DNA of 64,000 nucleotides, from positions 184,635,729 to 184,699,728 of the forward strand of contig OW386287.2 of assembly GCA_936432065.2 (NCBI GenBank), in the 5' to 3' direction. Both the position numbers and the translations under genes were made by a program. Each line of letters starts with the position of its first letter. Position 1 is the stretch's first letter. Positions 34,601 through 39,300 of the stretch are shown in pieces. Source of the DNA: Rutpela maculata (lineage: Eukaryota; Arthropoda; Insecta; Coleoptera; Cerambycidae). The notes below the pieces were generated by a model. The model was given only the letters and a program-made list of their open reading frames with translations. It was not told the DNA's origin and ran no database searches.

Positions 34601-35836
34601 CAAATCTTTATGAGCTGACACATAACCACCTAATGCCAATCCTGGTTTTACGTCATATCCGATGGGTAATTCCGACCTCTGTTTGTTATCAATACATAAC
34701 CAGTAAAATAGATTGTGCCTTCTATTCTAAAAAGTAGTTTCCAAACTCTTCAGAAAATAATGGCCTAAATATTTTGACCCTCTGAAAAGCTCGTTCTTCG
34801 TTGTAGCTCGGTGGCTCTGTCATACTGTTGATGCAGAAAAGTGGGGTTTCTACACTATAACCGCAGAACTGGTGCTCCAGGTAAAACGAGGAAGAGTGTG
34901 CTGTTTGCAACACTGCAATGAAAGAGTGTTACACCTAAACTACTTCCTAACATTCTCCGTATATGTACACTATGGGTAAGTATAATAATGAAAAGGGTCT
35001 GCAAAGGCAGTTGAGCTCATTTAATGAATTTCATTTAGTAGATGTTACTTCTTGTGGATAAAGTATTACTTAAAATTATACGATATTGAAAATTTCAGAT
35101 GAATCCGATATGTGGTTTTCAAAATATACGACTTTTAAAGAGGGAATTGGAAGCGCGGTGCGATCAAGATTGTGATGTCAGAGAATAGTAATATAAATAG
35201 GTGAAAACAGTTGATAAACTGAAATTCTTCACAAACACGCATAAGCTTCAAAACACACTGCTTGAGTTAACGATTTGTAATATTGTGAAACTATAATAAC
35301 GCGTTGCAGCTAGCCGCTTTAGCTAGCCGGTTTCTATCAAGTGACATCAAGGCCGATACTCAACAAGGCGGGTGCGGTCCATTTTTATGATTTTTTTAGG
35401 CGATTCATATGTCTCACAAAATTCTAGTTTTTTGCACAGGTTAAAATTATAAGATCTTTCCGATAATCAAATAAAAAAAAGTGCTAAATAGCTCATTGCT
35501 GGCAAGCCGAGTATATTTTGTCTCGAGTTAAAAAAAAAAAGAGTTTATTGTACCATCACTGTTAGCCAACTCCAGAGTTTTTTTACTCTCTTCTAAGTTT
35601 CCTCCAGTAATAATAATTTTATTCAAGCCCGCTTCCCAACTTCTTTCCAAAACCTGTTTTAAATCTGGCTCATGTTTTTTACTTCCATTGTACACCCCTG
35701 AATACATTAGATCAGTGAGGTTAGCTCCTATATCTAAAAAAAATAAATTGAATAGCTATTTTTTTGATGAAATGATCAATAAAATAAAAGTGTTATTAGT
35801 GTAATTCTTACCTATAAATCTCCGGACCTTTGACAT
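4576..35836 (-). CDS. TATDN1: TATDN1, TatD-family metal-dependent DNase (six exons)
   Basis: Six minus-strand exons join in frame to 300 codons plus stop: 35836-35812, 35733-35554, 22568-22376, 22321-22124, 4945-4736 and 4672-4576. Human TATDN1 has about the same length (known). The metal-site motifs of the family are visible: DIGANLTD (residues 9-16), GEIGLDYDR (Glu at about 115), LHCRN (His 152), VHSFDG (His 175) and IETDCPW (Asp 223). The family is a TIM-barrel nuclease of nucleus and cytosol linked to DNA quality control. Introns are 78, 12985, 54, 17178 and 63 bp; the two large ones are filled with transposons, including a whole Gypsy element. All splice sites are GT-AG. A polyadenylation signal (AATAAA, minus strand) lies near 4558-4563. 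No lesion was seen, so the gene looks functional. Confidence 0.93.
4736..4945 (-). CDS. TATDN1: TATDN1 exon 5
   Basis: Acceptor TTTGTAG; encodes SLKTQENLNTVKTLPSDK, ILIETDCPWCEIRPSHAG and the conserved KSRNEPNNI near the end. The donor is AG|GTAAGT. Confidence 0.93.
5225..5535 (-). repeat. Dispersed repeat, inverted relative to 11145-11460
   Basis: Reverse-complementing this stretch gives a close match to 11145-11460. Both read from ttaactggaaccaaccctta through agataatctagaaaacctca to a block near ttcggtttactaattcttat. The weak ORF shared by the two (containing VHRSRDNLENLKKG) follows from the repeat and is not evidence of a gene. Confidence 0.75.
5536..6470 (-). pseudogene. Jockey-like LINE, 3' part, frameshifted
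   Basis: On the minus strand, pieces of a non-LTR reverse transcriptase occur in order across several frames. The region upstream of the active site is at 6440-6244. YILQFADDTTLIYHN, the FADD catalytic motif, is at about 6145-6100. WRLKPNPAKS and TKYLGITIDHKINFNSHM follow at 6030-5870. A C-terminal tail (LSTRFARSEHNKELIDSY) lies at 5825-5760. The 3' end is an (AAT)n tract at 5534-5552. Frames change at least three times. This is a decayed copy within TATDN1 intron 4. Confidence 0.8.
6472..6779 (+). pseudogene. Fragment of a multicopy insect gene family (GCDT / Cys-rich tail)
   Basis: Read in two plus-strand frames, this gives KRIYSSRDLQSS, then LFAHAISGCDTAFFSKERLT, then a Cys-rich end (SCSCKLGCKNRR...CCSTMCYHCHG). 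This order matches a large, uncharacterised, transposon-like multicopy family that I recall from insects; its biochemical role is unknown to me. At least one frameshift and a stop show it is dead. The open frame 6692-6961 is an out-of-frame shadow of it. Confidence 0.5.
6780..8454. other. Mostly anonymous sequence with one small ORF
   Basis: No complete element or host exon recognised. The plus ORF 7908-8117 begins MECLFCGQTLKDND, resembling an N-terminal zinc-binding start. It may be a displaced N-terminal piece of the multicopy family at 6472-6779, but this is a weak inference. Confidence 0.3.
8455..9388. mobile_element. Inverted-repeat (foldback) element, about 930 bp
   Basis: Termini of about 110 bp are inverted copies. 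The left reads cacatccagtggaagtatag, then attgttcaaataggcttaga, then gattttaagtttgagcg. The right (9275-9388) is the reverse complement. The interior has a CAGACAGACAG-like tract next to each arm and G-rich repeats at 8860-8910 and 8993-9015. The interior block 8820-8990 recurs diverged at 56575-56770, so this family has several relatives in the window. No transposase is encoded; the ORFs are repeat artefacts. Confidence 0.75.
9389..12788. other. No gene recognised; AT-rich intronic sequence with one repeat
   Basis: Part of TATDN1 intron 4. It contains the repeat copy at 11145-11460. The block 10830-11115 is clearly richer in G and C than its surroundings and carries the words gcaactgtttgctacagg and cgttcgctggatatcaacg; it may be a fragment of an element I cannot name. 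The ORF at 11683-11937 looks coding-like in parts but matches nothing I know. Confidence 0.35.
11145..11460 (+). repeat. Dispersed repeat, second copy of 5225-5535
   Basis: Inverted relative to 5225-5535, with moderate divergence and a small insertion of G-rich sequence around 11320-11350. Confidence 0.75.
12791..14452. mobile_element. TIR DNA element, TA target, with repeated TGACGATAA motif
   Basis: The left end AGGTAAAAGACCCAATTGTC and right end (reverse complement) AGGTAAATGTACCAATTATC continue into GTCA. TA dinucleotides flank both ends (12789-12790 and 14453-14454). Inside, the sub-terminal word AATTATCGTCA or its complement recurs at about 12826, 13177, 13213, 13340, 13432, 14191, 14216, 14237 and 14430, a likely transposase-binding array. 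No transposase ORF is present, so this copy is non-autonomous. A tRNA-derived SINE has inserted at 13597-13790. Confidence 0.7.
13597..13790 (-). mobile_element. Probable tRNA-derived SINE
   Basis: On the minus strand, a tRNA-like head includes CCGAGGTCCCGGGTTCGAAT, a good pol III B box, preceded by a weaker A-box-like stretch (gcatgcttaactctcacc). A body containing cgaagtgtgcagccccctct follows. It does not fold as a complete tRNA by eye, hence SINE rather than tRNA gene. Confidence 0.5.
14810..15185 (+). repeat. Dispersed repeat, copy 2 of 3200-3555
   Basis: Inverted relative to the copy at 3200-3555; begins near gacgtcatcggtcat and ends near gttgaggttatgttgg. Confidence 0.75.
15186..15639. 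other. No feature recognised
   Basis: AT-rich intronic sequence between the repeat at 14810-15185 and the foldback at 15640. No ORF with recognisable content. Confidence 0.5.
16430..16497 (+). other. tRNA-like sequence with A- and B-box
   Basis: A-box-like tggttgagtgagttaaaca and B-box ggttcgatcc are followed by a T11 tract (16497-16508) that could terminate pol III. The T-arm does not pair properly by eye, so it is more likely a SINE head or pseudo-tRNA than a functional tRNA. Confidence 0.35.
16651..19752. mobile_element. Element B: TIR element ending CCCAAGCAGCA, carrying a tyrosine recombinase
   Basis: Ends are CCCAAGCAGCATTC and (reverse complement) CCCAAGCAGCAATT, with TT immediately outside on both sides. 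Sub-terminal regions (16700-17110 and 19500-19740) are crowded with variants of a short word near AGTTACT/TACGTAAC. The only recognisable gene inside is the decayed tyrosine recombinase at 17895-18660. Whether that gene belongs to B or arrived as a separate Crypton insertion cannot be settled from one copy. Confidence 0.65.
17895..18660 (-). pseudogene. Crypton-like tyrosine recombinase (decayed)
   Basis: On the minus strand the order is AHIEQYLMDAPDGEHLISE (about 18635-18581), a short GT-AG intron (about 18580-18514, gtaggt...ttttttag), VALILGVCGACHCGELTFLN, KRFFVNFQKGKCTVQCVGLN, LYTGHSMRHSSST, GGDITTLKRHGVWKSSTVGE and GYLEDSVS. This is the catalytic domain of the Crypton / ZMYM-type tyrosine recombinases common in insects. 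His-x-x-Arg (GHSMR) and the Tyr (GYLEDS) are present, but the first catalytic Arg, expected where GACHCGEL now has His, is lost. At least three frameshifts or stops (near 18445, 18330 and 18175) confirm a pseudogene. Its usual role is site-specific strand exchange moving a circular element. Confidence 0.85.
20008..20325 (+). repeat. tRNA-headed repeat, copy 1 (B box deleted)
   Basis: Matches 53866-54212 closely. The head contains gatagctcagttggtagaag (A box). About 20 bases that hold the B box in the other copy (ggttcaatccc) are missing between gacat and ccgcaattgg. Further on, a perfect donor-like ggtaagtaaaaatga and acceptor-like taatttgcag lie about 50 bases apart in both copies. Probably a SINE-like or composite element; this copy should not support pol III transcription. 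Confidence 0.65.
21898..22123. other. TATDN1 intron 4, proximal end
   Basis: Short (ATT)n near 21918-21936, otherwise unremarkable; leads to the donor at 22123. Confidence 0.5.
22124..22321 (-). CDS. TATDN1: TATDN1 exon 4
   Basis: Acceptor TTTTTAG, only 54 bp below exon 3. Encodes YFEFQLNLSE, LFLHCRNAADD and GVVHSFDGTSDEA with both metal-site His. The donor TG|GTAGGT starts a 17 kb intron. Confidence 0.93.
22376..22568 (-). CDS. TATDN1: TATDN1 exon 3
   Basis: Acceptor TTTTTCAG; encodes RLYTTVGCHPTRCAEFE through VAVGEIGLDYDRIEFCPKET, with the metal-binding Glu. The donor is AA|GTAAAG. Confidence 0.93.
22569..23454. other. TATDN1 intron 2, unremarkable part
   Basis: AT-rich, with no recognisable element or exon. 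Confidence 0.5.
23455..23808. mobile_element. Palindromic MITE, about 350 bp
   Basis: Arms of about 170 bp are inverted copies. The left begins attcgacttaagggacatca and actaaatgaggaagaaaa; the right ends with cttcctcatttagtgtctga and ccttaagtcaaatgaa. The centre is near 23635. No coding capacity. Confidence 0.8.
24105..24374 (-). pseudogene. CR1/Jockey-like LINE, C-terminal end (distal piece)
   Basis: Minus-strand sequence encodes LMLLYLKNHQAKFN, DHTQDTRNKNSYGF and IHHLAITEKGSFYSAI, the conserved tail following the reverse transcriptase in this LINE group. It continues in frame from the piece at 32354-32990 if the Gypsy element and the MITE at 24381-24559 are taken out, which shows it is one LINE interrupted twice. 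Confidence 0.8.
24381..24559. mobile_element. TA-target MITE inserted in LINE
   Basis: Inverted ends cagattcagaaagtgttttgg and (reverse complement of right) cagaatcggaaagcgttgg are flanked by TATATA on both sides. The interior contains a gcttgcttcgctctcgcttg purine/pyrimidine tract. The LINE reading frame is restored by excising it with one copy of the TA-rich target, which dates it after the LINE. Confidence 0.75.
24573..25066 (+). repeat. Gypsy 5' LTR
   Basis: Begins TGTAACGTGG and ends CCGGTTATA; the short terminal inverted repeat TGTAAC/GTTATA is imperfect. A polyadenylation-like aataaa lies near 24929. The minus-strand ORFs here are duplicated identically in the 3' LTR and are non-coding shadows. 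Confidence 0.95.
25072..25089 (+). promoter_or_regulatory. Primer-binding site
   Basis: TGGCGCCGCAACTTTAGG begins five bases after the LTR. TGG pairs with the CCA end of a tRNA as in other LTR elements. I cannot assign the tRNA without tRNA sequences. Confidence 0.75.
25090..26011 (+). other. Gypsy untranslated leader
   Basis: About 920 bp between the primer-binding site and gag with no significant ORF; presumably carries packaging signals and the gag mRNA leader. Confidence 0.6.
26012..27307 (+). CDS. gag: Gypsy gag, truncated by insertion
   Basis: The product forms the retrotransposon particle and binds its RNA. The ORF is 431 codons from ATGATGGACCCC. Residues 1-40 (LSRDELQYELLIRNFGV) look like a helical N-terminal module. 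The central part (about 165-330) resembles retrotransposon capsid domains. Two zinc knuckles lie near the end: CWNCSKRNHTYKNC fits CX2CX4HX4C, while CFSCGVPNKTKLTC has Lys where His is expected. The last native codons end near 27267. After that the frame runs into element C and stops at 27307. Without the insertion the frame would continue to a stop at 28606-28608 and overlap the pol frame (open from 28566) by about 40 bases, with pol in the -1 frame. This suggests expression by frameshifting, which is typical of the group. Confidence 0.85.
   Translation: MMDPHYLSRDELQYELLIRNFGVTDAITMSAMQRKLNSLLQKEKFGVHLPYPKEEIHFSEELEICGLKIDSLTSLLESFDGLRDSVDYIIIVTKLTHLLGRLTRVVSDDVGLNRIKDRYISELTGIEDSVEELCRLCQGKNSVKDKMQEVTTQDSSESSIKITRKQIPVCQWKLTFSGDDKGLNVLDFLETVDELKLARNVSNEELFDSCCDLFSSDALVWYHSVKNKVKNWHDLVRELRADFLSDDYERELLRHIENKKQKPREPVTIYIASMQNLFNRLTTGLPESEKLYILKCNLLPDFIHDLGVSDSDNKIATVDDLWQRCKSLERTYMLANRNRPHGNTPPTFSGFKSNQSSSSNQTNATSVGIYEVHQNSSDNKLACWNCSKRNHTYKNCRFPLRKFCFSCGVPNKTKLTCPNPHSTGWPQDILK
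27268..28557. mobile_element. Element C: TIR element ending CCCACACAGCAC, inserted in gag
   Basis: Ends are CCCACACAGCAC and (reverse complement) CCCAGACAGCAC, with AA immediately outside on both sides. The interior is crowded with a degenerate palindromic word near GGATATCC/GGTTATCC. A unit of about 290 bp is repeated in tandem (27374-27666, 27667-27952 and a short third start). No ORF is seen. Its termini match elements A and B, which places it in the same superfamily. It post-dates a young Gypsy element, so the family has moved recently. Confidence 0.8.
28593..30017 (+). CDS. pol: Gypsy pol, protease and reverse transcriptase part
   Basis: Makes DNA from the element RNA. The open frame extends upstream to 28566. 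The first ORF codon (GTG) is not a real start, because translation is expected by frameshift from gag. The aspartic protease motif LVDTGASKTII is at about residues 62-72. The reverse transcriptase carries FRKVNAV, SLDLKNAYWHIPL, MPFGLHNSAATWQ and the catalytic YLDD at about residues 367-370, then GYIVNAFGLNVDPDKV. It loses the frame around 29985-30005, inside the connection domain, and terminates at 30017. The rest continues in the next frame (29951-31771). The lesion is a one-base change in length. Confidence 0.92.
   Translation: MDRTVTRHLDYPVTSKGEWEKWLSFVAQEYNKTRIEYLLSSVKDDKRPYLNVTILQRNFHGLVDTGASKTIINFELYEILRNMGFKLNSSSTKFVGTANGGNCKVLGSIDIPFCLENKVILVNTLVVRDLKSKLILGIDFLNKMGIISNFRDNTWQFSDTGSESCFVVESNGLSDSQLEDLHSLTSFYLNKLGSGLGKASCVEHVIDVGEAKPIKQKYYPVSPAVQAIINKELDKMLSLGVIERSQSPWSSPVVLVKKSNGVDYRFCIDFRKVNAVTKRDAYPLPYISSILDRLRNARYLSSLDLKNAYWHIPLEKSSREITVFTVPGRGLFQFVRMPFGLHNSAATWQRLLDKVLGPELEPYAFVYLDDVIISTPDFPTHLRILKEIFERLLAVGLVVNREKCEFVKKELKYLGYIVNAFGLNVDPDKVSAILNFPAPKTVTEVRRFIGLVSWYRRFVPNFAEKTARHPLLIF
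29951..31771 (+). CDS. pol: Gypsy pol, RNase H and integrase part
   Basis: Genuine pol sequence begins about 29990; the first residues of this ORF are out of frame. RNase H is marked by CVQTDGSMIGLGAVL and VITDHYSLKWL. The integrase has the zinc-binding H-H-C-C set (LCHNVPTAGHMG ... CKTCLASK) and the catalytic triad in STDLMGPF, VIADNGRQY and NPTERVNK, with about 35 residues between the second Asp and the Glu. A C-terminal GPY/F-like module (KLAPKYIECKVKEKIG) follows. It inserts element DNA into the host chromosome. No internal stops, consistent with recent insertion. Confidence 0.92.
   Translation: MVPKVRAEFRGKDGTAPLTNLLKKSVTWRWSEVEERAFLELKECLVSAPILTCPDFTKPFCVQTDGSMIGLGAVLTQEDGDGEKVIAYASRSLTPAEKKYTTTEIECVAVLFALDKFRPYIEGFPVRVITDHYSLKWLNNLKNPSGRLSRWALKMQQYDVVIEHRKGRDHVVPDALSRAPPVVALIDIKNHDSWYSGMVNRVKQNPDKYSNFRVHNNELYKLTRDNRFSLDDGDKWKLVIPKSRRKEILELCHNVPTAGHMGIYKTIERIRKKYFWPKMACDVAKYVNRCKTCLASKSVQRKIPGLMTSRVISRPFQVISTDLMGPFPLSRSRNRFLLVITDYFTKYTLMFPLHNATGDKIAEILENHVLLVFGTPEYVIADNGRQYIGKKVTDLLTSYKSRVSYTPLYHAQSNPTERVNKVIGTMIRSYVKDNHRDWDKLLPKFNFAINTATHEVTGFSPALLNFGREPVLFGNQYVPCLGNRPFDVADREALANNLTKLPDLYAKVKLNIQKAYEKNKKHYDLRRRHLTLEPGQVVWKKNPVLSDAASYVSAKLAPKYIECKVKEKIGSNVYHLEDLNGRSVGNWHIKDIKVTHGSDENISLLS
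31844..31855 (+). promoter_or_regulatory. Polypurine tract
   Basis: ACGAAAGGGGGG lies directly against the 3' LTR, the standard site for plus-strand DNA priming. Confidence 0.85.
31856..32349 (+). repeat. Gypsy 3' LTR
   Basis: 494 bp, identical to the 5' LTR except A at 31924. Followed by the CTGG target duplication. Confidence 0.95.
32354..32990 (-). pseudogene. CR1/Jockey-like LINE reverse transcriptase (proximal piece)
   Basis: Minus-strand ORF with GSLLFIIYINNL, the catalytic box degraded to YADNTNLL (Asn for the second Asp), LSITLDSNMKWFLHV and KIQKRALRIIYKM, ending ELLTIP exactly at the Gypsy insertion. A run of 13 C at 32960-32972 interrupts the glycine-rich start. The Asp to Asn change at the catalytic pair means this copy would be inactive even without the insertions. 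Confidence 0.82.
32991..33839. other. No gene recognised
   Basis: AT-rich intron sequence. The minus strand at 33160-33115 starts cagtggcgctgcgagaaaat, like one end of an hAT MITE, but its partner was not found. Confidence 0.4.
33840..34400 (+). pseudogene. hAT-like (CGGBP1-like) transposase remnant
   Basis: Plus-strand frames give TRWGTWLNAASYCYCHFENV, QQLNPNDAVAISQAF, and later KFRYFKYAPVTSVNIEQTFS followed by IFNEQSRSL. This is the dimerisation end of a widespread insect hAT-derived family as I recall it. Internal stops and frame changes (near 33982 and 34350) show decay. The minus ORF 34078-34362 is its shadow. Confidence 0.6.
34401..35553. other. No gene recognised; one dispersed repeat
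   Basis: The segment 35012-35080 (gctcatttaatgaatttcat, gatgttacttcttgtggata) recurs at 61368-61432. Nothing else recognised before TATDN1 exon 2. Confidence 0.45.
35554..35733 (-). CDS. TATDN1: TATDN1 exon 2
   Basis: Acceptor TTTTTTTTAG; encodes IGANLTDLMYSGVYNG through ITGGNLEESKKTLELAN. The donor G|GTACAA starts a 13 kb intron that holds the Gypsy element. Confidence 0.92.
35812..35836 (-). CDS. TATDN1: TATDN1 exon 1 (coding part)
   Basis: ATG at 35836-35834 begins MSKVRRFI plus one base. The donor is G|GTAAGA. The codon completed across the intron gives the first metal-site Asp. Confidence 0.9.
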
Positions 35837-35947
35837 CGTTGTTTCTTTGGCCTAGTCAACTCGCAGTATGTAGTGTGTTTCTGTGTGTTTACGTTGTGGT
35901 GGTTAAAATAAACTACTTGCTGGCACAATGTAAATAATTAAAGTTAA
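35837..35947. promoter_or_regulatory. Shared 5' region of TATDN1 and FAM20B
   Basis: Only 111 bp separate the two divergent start codons. The stretch has no transposon and no clear TATA box. Both 5' UTRs and a bidirectional promoter must fit here unless either gene has an untranslated upstream exon. Confidence 0.6.
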
Positions 35948-36370
35948 ATGATTCGTAGAAGGAACTTATTTCTACTTGCACTCCTATTTTTCACGTTTTT
36001 TGTAATAACTACAAATGTACTGCTGATTATTTTGCCTTCTTCGGAAAGTGAGGTTAGAAAAGATCTCACAACAGAAGAAAAAATTTATTACGAATTGAAA
36101 AAATTACCGATGCAGTACAAACGTGTATCACCGATTCAGGATAACACCACTAATTTATTTTTGGAAAATATTAGAAAAACTAAGAATTTGGAGGACATAA
36201 AGCTAGAGCAGTTATGGAGGGAGGCAAATTCATGGGTGTCCAAAACGCAGCTATTAAATTTGAGCAGTCCAAGTCTGGGAAATGTTTTTTTTGGATTAAA
36301 ATATGCAAAAATTATTAAATCTGATGTGGATACAAGAGGAACTCAGTTAAAATTACTGCTAACGTTAGAG
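35948..36370 (+). CDS. FAM20B: FAM20B exon 1
   Basis: 141 codons from ATG with the transmembrane anchor and luminal stem; ends LLTLE before donor GTACTG. The open frame runs on into the intron to 36436, which is not used. Confidence 0.88.
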
Positions 36371-39300
36371 GTACTGAAAAATAAAATTTATTTAAATAAA
36401 TTTTTATATAAATATATTTTTTTTTTTTATAAATAATCCATTAGGGTAATCAGCAAGCTGTATTTAAACCTAAATGGTATGAAAAGGAACGAGTAATAGA
36501 GGGACCAGTGTATGCAGGAAAAGACAGATATGGTTCAGAAATAGTAGGATTTTACCTCTCCATTATTCTGAAAAGGCCTTTAACACCTATAAGTGTTGAG
36601 CGACAAGTGTCACTAAAAAAGGATATCATACCTGTCGCTACAAAAAGACTGCTTGATACTACTTTTGAAAAAAATAACAGGACGTGTTTATATGGAAAAT
36701 GTTATTTTTGTAAAAAAGAAGATCCAGTATGTGAAGATCAAAATTCATCTCTAAATGGCGCTGTGATATTTAATATTAAAGCTTCGCTAACTAATTCTAG
36801 GTCACCATGGCAACGTACTTATAAAAAAAATAAGAAGGCTCAATGGGAAGAATATCCTGACACGTACTGTAAGTAAGTAAACATTATTATTATAGACTTA
36901 GCAAACGGCACACTTTCTCAGCTGGAAACTATTCACCAATCCCCAACAAGGGATCACAGAGACTCCTAGTCTGGTACTTTTCTTAAAATATGATGGTTCA
37001 CAATAGTGCTATACTTCGTGGGCTCGGTTGACCTGTTGTAGACTCCGGTCAGTTTCGAAGGCTCCTACAATCATTGACACAACTGTGGTTTTTAATTTCC
37101 CATTTTGCTAACATCTATTTGAAGGTCTTTGCACTTGCTCAATTTCTCTGTTTCCTTAAAGCGGCTTTACATTTATGCAATGCAATGAAAAGGATGGCAT
37201 GCAAAACTTTGCCTGATAATTTTTGCATCTTGAAAGTACTTTACACTACTGCAATATTTTGTTGGCAACCCAAATATTCCCAAAGAAAGTAACTATATTG
37301 CATCTGCCATGCAATCAAATTAGAACACGCGTTAATTCAATGCAATGAAAAATATTGCCATCAGCTGATCGAGATAGCTCGATGTACGCATGCACGCAAT
37401 AAAAATTTGCATGCCACCTGCAATATTGCATTAATGTAAAGTGGCTTTTAAGTAATACGTTAGTGTCATTCGGGATGGATACATCGATCGCAAACATGAT
37501 GTCTTCTTTTTATTATAAAGGGTGATTTACCACAATATGCGAAAAATTTATCAATAGGTTGTCTCCACCGAAAGGAGTTTAAAAAATTAGAAATTAAAAG
37601 AATATGATAAAAAAAGTCCTTATTTTTTTCGAGAAATGTGCCGCCTATAACTTTAACCAGTCTGACATAACGCGTAACCCTTTATCAGACTTGGTACAGA
37701 CAGCAAAGCTGGCGGGGTTAGAAATTACATTTTGGATTTAATCACACTACAGAAATAACAAAAATTAAAATAATTTTTGTAGAACACAACACAGCATAAA
37801 ATATAATGAAAAGCCAAAGAAAATGTTCAAATCTCCGATTAAAGAACTTATATCTAGATACATAATGGCATGAATTTTATGATCCCGAAAGACTCCCATT
37901 CTAAGGCACTTCTTCCCATAAGTTGCTGATTGGCCCATCGGCGTATTCGCGGCCGCTCGTACACGATCGGCTTCAGTTCGATTATCATAATCTCAGTTGA
38001 CAGTTCGGCCATTAATGTCAATAAATGTTTTTCGTGTTCTCCGACTAAAAACTGGTAAAAAAGTAATTTTATTTTAAGTTGTGATTTACTTAATACCTAA
38101 ATAATATTCTCTATTCATATTTACACAGTTTAGTGACAATATATTTTGTGCAAATAAATAGTGAAGTGCTGTGCCGTTTGCAGAAAGCAGTTTAGAAAAG
38201 AAGAAAATCGATCGTTCCATAATCGTAACATGATGAAGTTCAGTTTACAGTTATAAAGTAAATAGCAATTAAATTTTAATATCCTTTCAATACATATTTA
38301 TCTTACTGTTTTATCTTACTGTAATATCGTATGCCTACATCACGTTATATAAAGAGCCGGTAATGCAGGAATTGCAATAATTCATTTTAATGAAAATATT
38401 TACCATTCTACACATTTTCTACACACACAACGCCACTGTTGCTTATGGGATGTGATGTTCATCTATCCATTTTAATGGACATATAATGTGACTATGTTAG
38501 GAGCAAACAAGGTAAATAGTGAAAAGATAGCCTGTTATGTATCTAGATATAAGTTCTTTAATCGGAGGTTCAAATGCATTACCTTCAGTGCACTGTTCTA
38601 AGTGCAGAATGGCATATTGAACGGTATGATATATGAACTCAATTTAAATTTAACGGTACACTCTAACAGGACATCGGGAAGACAATAAAGACACAAGACA
38701 CTGACCCTATGCCAGTGAACTCTTATACTACGTACAATGATTAGAGAATTAATTCTCTAATCCTCATTGTTGTCGAAGTTCATAATAAGATAGAGAGAGA
38801 TAGATACCAGTCACGATGCGTGTTGACCAAATTCGATTTACCTTACTTTTATTTGAAGGATGAAGGATGAAGGTGCGTACTTCATTGCCTTATGCACACT
38901 GACCTAGACAACAGTGGCGTATCTTCGCAAGTTTTAATGCAAGCAAATATACTAAACTACCTCGGATCACTCTAAAATTTTGCAGGGACTTTCCCACATA
39001 CAAGACTAGTACACCATTTTATTTTCCACATGTTGTGGTAAATCACCCTGTATATGTCGATGTCTGATCAATTGGCGGGAATTTCTCTGTCCGTTATAAT
39101 CGGCACGTCCCACATCAGTGTGAAGTCGTTAGTACTGATAATCTTTTCAGGGGTGTATTCATATTTTTGTGGCACCGGCATATTGAAGTGCTTGTACATG
39201 GCCCAGTGGAGATATCTGGTCACTCTGTTGTGTCGTTAAGTGTGTTCCGAGGGGTATTCCACAGAAAAATATTGTGTACACTAATTCGCAAGATAGATAA

